Assembly: GCA_020725665.1 (NCBI GenBank)
Contig: DYEO01000008.1
Location: forward strand, 1 to 64,000
Direction of reading: 5' to 3'
Length of the DNA stretch: 64,000 nucleotides
DNA from: Dethiobacter sp.
GTDB taxonomy: Bacteria > Bacillota > Dethiobacteria > DTU022 > UBA8154
Of this stretch, positions 62,548 through 64,000 are shown piece after piece (within the stretch, counting starts at the first letter, position 1; each line of letters opens with the position of its first letter). Under the pieces are notes generated by a model. That model saw only the letters and a list, made by a program, of their open reading frames with translations. It made no database searches and was not told where the DNA came from. The position numbers and the translations under genes were made by a program.

Positions 62548-62724
62548 TGTAGGGGCAAACGATCCTGTCCACCCGCCAGTTGAAAATTAGCAATAGGGTT
62601 AAATGTACCAGGGGAGGGTCTCCGTGCCCGCGTAGGGGCGGCTGCCCTCAGCCGCCCGCCGGTGGGGCATATTTTCGGGGCATGATCCTTATTATCCGGA
62701 ACGACGGGGGCGTCGTTCCCTACG
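62548..62724. repeat. Cluster of GC hairpin elements
   Basis: GTAGGGGCAAACGATCCTGTCCACCCGCC (62549-62577), GGGTCTCCGTGCCCGCGTAGGGGCGGCTGCCCTCAGCCGCCCGCC (62616-62660, two fused copies) and GGAACGACGGGGGCGTCGTTCCCTAC (62698-62723). The stop codon of prmC lies in the last one. Together they fill the 290-base gap between nikR and prmC. Confidence 0.65.
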
Positions 62725-63601
62725 AATGCAGCAGGAGAACGCGCTCTATTCCGGCATAGTCGCGGAGCACAAGCGGCGCCGTAAAGCCGGCCCGGCGGGC
62801 CATGGCCGTAACCTCTGCCGCCTGTCCCGCACCCAGTTCCAGAGCCAGCAGACCGGGTGAAAGGAGATACTCCCCCGCCCCGCGGAGAATCTCCCGGTAT
62901 GCCTCCAGGCCATCCATCCCGCCGCAGAGGGCCCGGCGCGGTTCTTGCTGCACTTCCCGCGGCAGCCCCGGCAAGATGCCCTCCTCAATATAGGGGGGAT
63001 TGGAGACAATAACGTTAAAGCGTTTTTTCCCCCCTTTCCGTGCCGCCAGGGCTTTAAAAAATTGTCCCTGCAGGAAGGAGATACGGGTCTCCACTCCGTG
63101 TCGCCGGCTGTTGCGGCGGGCCAGCGCCAGGGCCTTCATGTCACAATCAACTGCAACAAGGAGGGCGCTGGGCAGGTTCAGGGCGAGGGAAACGGCGATA
63201 CAGCCGCTTCCCGTACCCAGGTCGAGCAAGTTAAGGCGCTCTTCTGTCCCGGCACTGCCGGCGTATTCCCGGGCCCACTGCAGCACCCCTTCCACCAGGT
63301 GTTCCGTCTCCGGACGGGGGATAAAGACTCCTGCCTCCACGTAAAAAGGCAGCCCCATAAATTCCTTTTCCCCGCGGATATAGGCCAGAGGTTCGCCGTC
63401 GCCGCGACGCCGGCAGAGTTCGCTAAAGCGCTCCAGCTGGTCAGGGGACAGCTCCGCATCGCTGTGGGCGTAAAGATAAGGCCGATTGACTCCCAAGAGG
63501 AAAGCCAGCAACAGTTCCGCTTCCACGCGCGGCCCTTCAATATCCCGGCGCTGTAAAAAAGAAGCGGCCTCCTGCAAGGCCTCCCTGATGTTCTTTCCCA
63601 T
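62720..63601 (-). CDS. prmC: Release factor glutamine methyltransferase
   Basis: About 293 residues. SAM site LLDLGTGSGCIAVSLAL and the catalytic NPPY in VIVSNPPYIEEG are clear; the N-terminal helical domain (REALQEAASFLQRRDI) binds RF1/RF2. It methylates the Gln of the GGQ loop. It follows prfA in the same direction, the normal pair. ATG 63601 follows GAGGTG. Confidence 0.95.
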   Translation of the reverse strand: MGKNIREALQEAASFLQRRDIEGPRVEAELLLAFLLGVNRPYLYAHSDAELSPDQLERFSELCRRRGDGEPLAYIRGEKEFMGLPFYVEAGVFIPRPETEHLVEGVLQWAREYAGSAGTEERLNLLDLGTGSGCIAVSLALNLPSALLVAVDCDMKALALARRNSRRHGVETRISFLQGQFFKALAARKGGKKRFNVIVSNPPYIEEGILPGLPREVQQEPRRALCGGMDGLEAYREILRGAGEYLLSPGLLALELGAGQAAEVTAMARRAGFTAPLVLRDYAGIERVLLLHS

Positions 63602-63623
63602 ATTTGTTAACACCTCATATCGA

Positions 63624-63650
63624 CTAACCTCTAACTTCCAACATCCGCAT
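63624..63650. repeat. Period-7 array, CTAACTT type, in the prfA tail
   Basis: CTAACCT CTAACTT CCAACAT, covering the prfA stop codon at 63631; the last residues NADVGS derive from it. Confidence 0.6.
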
Positions 63651-64000
63651 TTTGCAGTTGGGCTGCTCGTTCGTGGGCGATGAGTGGTTCCACGATATCC
63701 TCAAGCTCTCCCCCCAGGATCTGCTCCAACTTGTACAGGGTGAGACCGATACGGTGGTCCGACACCCTGTTCTGCGGCACGTTGTAAGTTCGGATACGCT
63801 CACTGCGGTCCCCCGTACCTACCTGACTGCGCCGCTCCTCCGCCTGCTCCTGCTGCTGCTCGGCAATCATGTTGGCCAACAGACGGGCACGCAGGACACG
63901 CATCGCTTTATCGCGATTTTTCAGTTGGGATTTTTCATCCTGGCAGGATACGACCGTACCCGTCGGCAAATGGGTGATACGCACCGCCGACTGGGTTGTA
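63631..64000 (-). CDS. prfA: Peptide chain release factor 1, C-terminal part
   Basis: Partial: the window ends inside the gene, just after the GGQ loop. The visible part has [37 protein letters not shown] and [24 protein letters not shown], which identify RF1 (the RF2 form differs at several of these places). Its normal basic tail is replaced by a short NADVGS from repeat DNA. It is followed by prmC, its modifying enzyme. Confidence 0.96.
   Translation of the reverse strand, partial: TTQSAVRITHLPTGTVVSCQDEKSQLKNRDKAMRVLRARLLANMIAEQQQEQAEERRSQVGTGDRSERIRTYNVPQNRVSDHRIGLTLYKLEQILGGELEDIVEPLIAHERAAQLQNADVGS

Overview
The window reads as chromosome of an anaerobic, endospore-forming Bacillota (Clostridia sensu lato, in the style of Peptococcaceae, Syntrophomonadia or Thermacetogenium relatives). 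Reasons: sporulation genes (sigG, spoIIR, bofA, a Gin-type anti-sigma factor, GerM and SPOCS/LysM coat-type proteins), the Bacillus-like order gin - yaaO/speA - tmk - holB - ricT - rsmI - abrB - metG - tatD - yabE, a V-type ATPase, an aldehyde:ferredoxin oxidoreductase and a LarB/LarC nickel-pincer pair. The species cannot be named from sequence alone. No rRNA, tRNA, CRISPR array, integrase or intact insertion sequence was seen.

Layout. 0.1-5 kb: a leftward cluster of an HAD phosphatase, a degenerate HisB-like protein, a degenerate HisD-like protein and an uncharacterised possible nucleotidyltransferase, next to the ribosome hibernation factor. 5.7-21 kb: cold-shock protein, two G5-domain wall proteins, tatD, metG, an FtsA-like ATPase, abrB, rsmI, ricT, holB, tmk, a decarboxylase-fold protein, gin and guaB. 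21-32.5 kb: small accessory genes, two tandem SPOCS proteins, an HspR-like regulator with Hsp20, a glycosyltransferase, DUF523, DUF3786, a broken ABC exporter gene, GerM, an MBL hydrolase and a DUF457 membrane protein. 32.5-39 kb: a leftward catabolic operon (class III aminotransferase, alanine dehydrogenase, tungsten-type AOR, second class III aminotransferase, MoaD-like carrier, small membrane protein) divergent from a GAF/LuxR regulator. 40-43 kb: yaaL-bofA and lactate dehydrogenase. 43-52 kb: a complete V-type ATPase operon with Na+-binding signatures and an AtpZ-like leader gene. 52-64 kb: a YbhN-type membrane protein, comEB, glyA, rpiB, a Sua5-YwlE fusion, larB, larC, fur, spoIIR, sigG, nikR, prmC and the 3' end of prfA.

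How the genes fit together. The 33-39 kb operon looks like a route that moves an amino group from an amine or omega-amino acid to pyruvate, recovers pyruvate and NADH with alanine dehydrogenase, and oxidises the aldehyde with the AOR to give reduced ferredoxin; the V-ATPase would couple ATP to a Na+ gradient. The 0.1-5 kb cluster holds relatives of three late histidine-pathway activities (dehydratase, phosphatase, dehydrogenase) without any other his gene. The dehydratase-like and dehydrogenase-like proteins have both lost residues used for metal or imidazole binding, so a different pathway is likely.

Intergenic DNA is unusual. Many arrays repeat with a period of 7 bases in several unrelated sequences. 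A second family of small hairpins ends in CCCTAC or a close variant. Three remnants of a four-helix-bundle (S23-type) gene each sit behind one of the 7-base arrays. The repeats run into gene ends: the stop codons of tmk, spoIIR and prmC lie in hairpin elements, and the tails of the HisB-like protein and RF1 are made of repeat sequence. Apart from these repeats, no clearly undescribed system was proven; the HisB/HisD-like cluster and the AOR operon are the best candidates.
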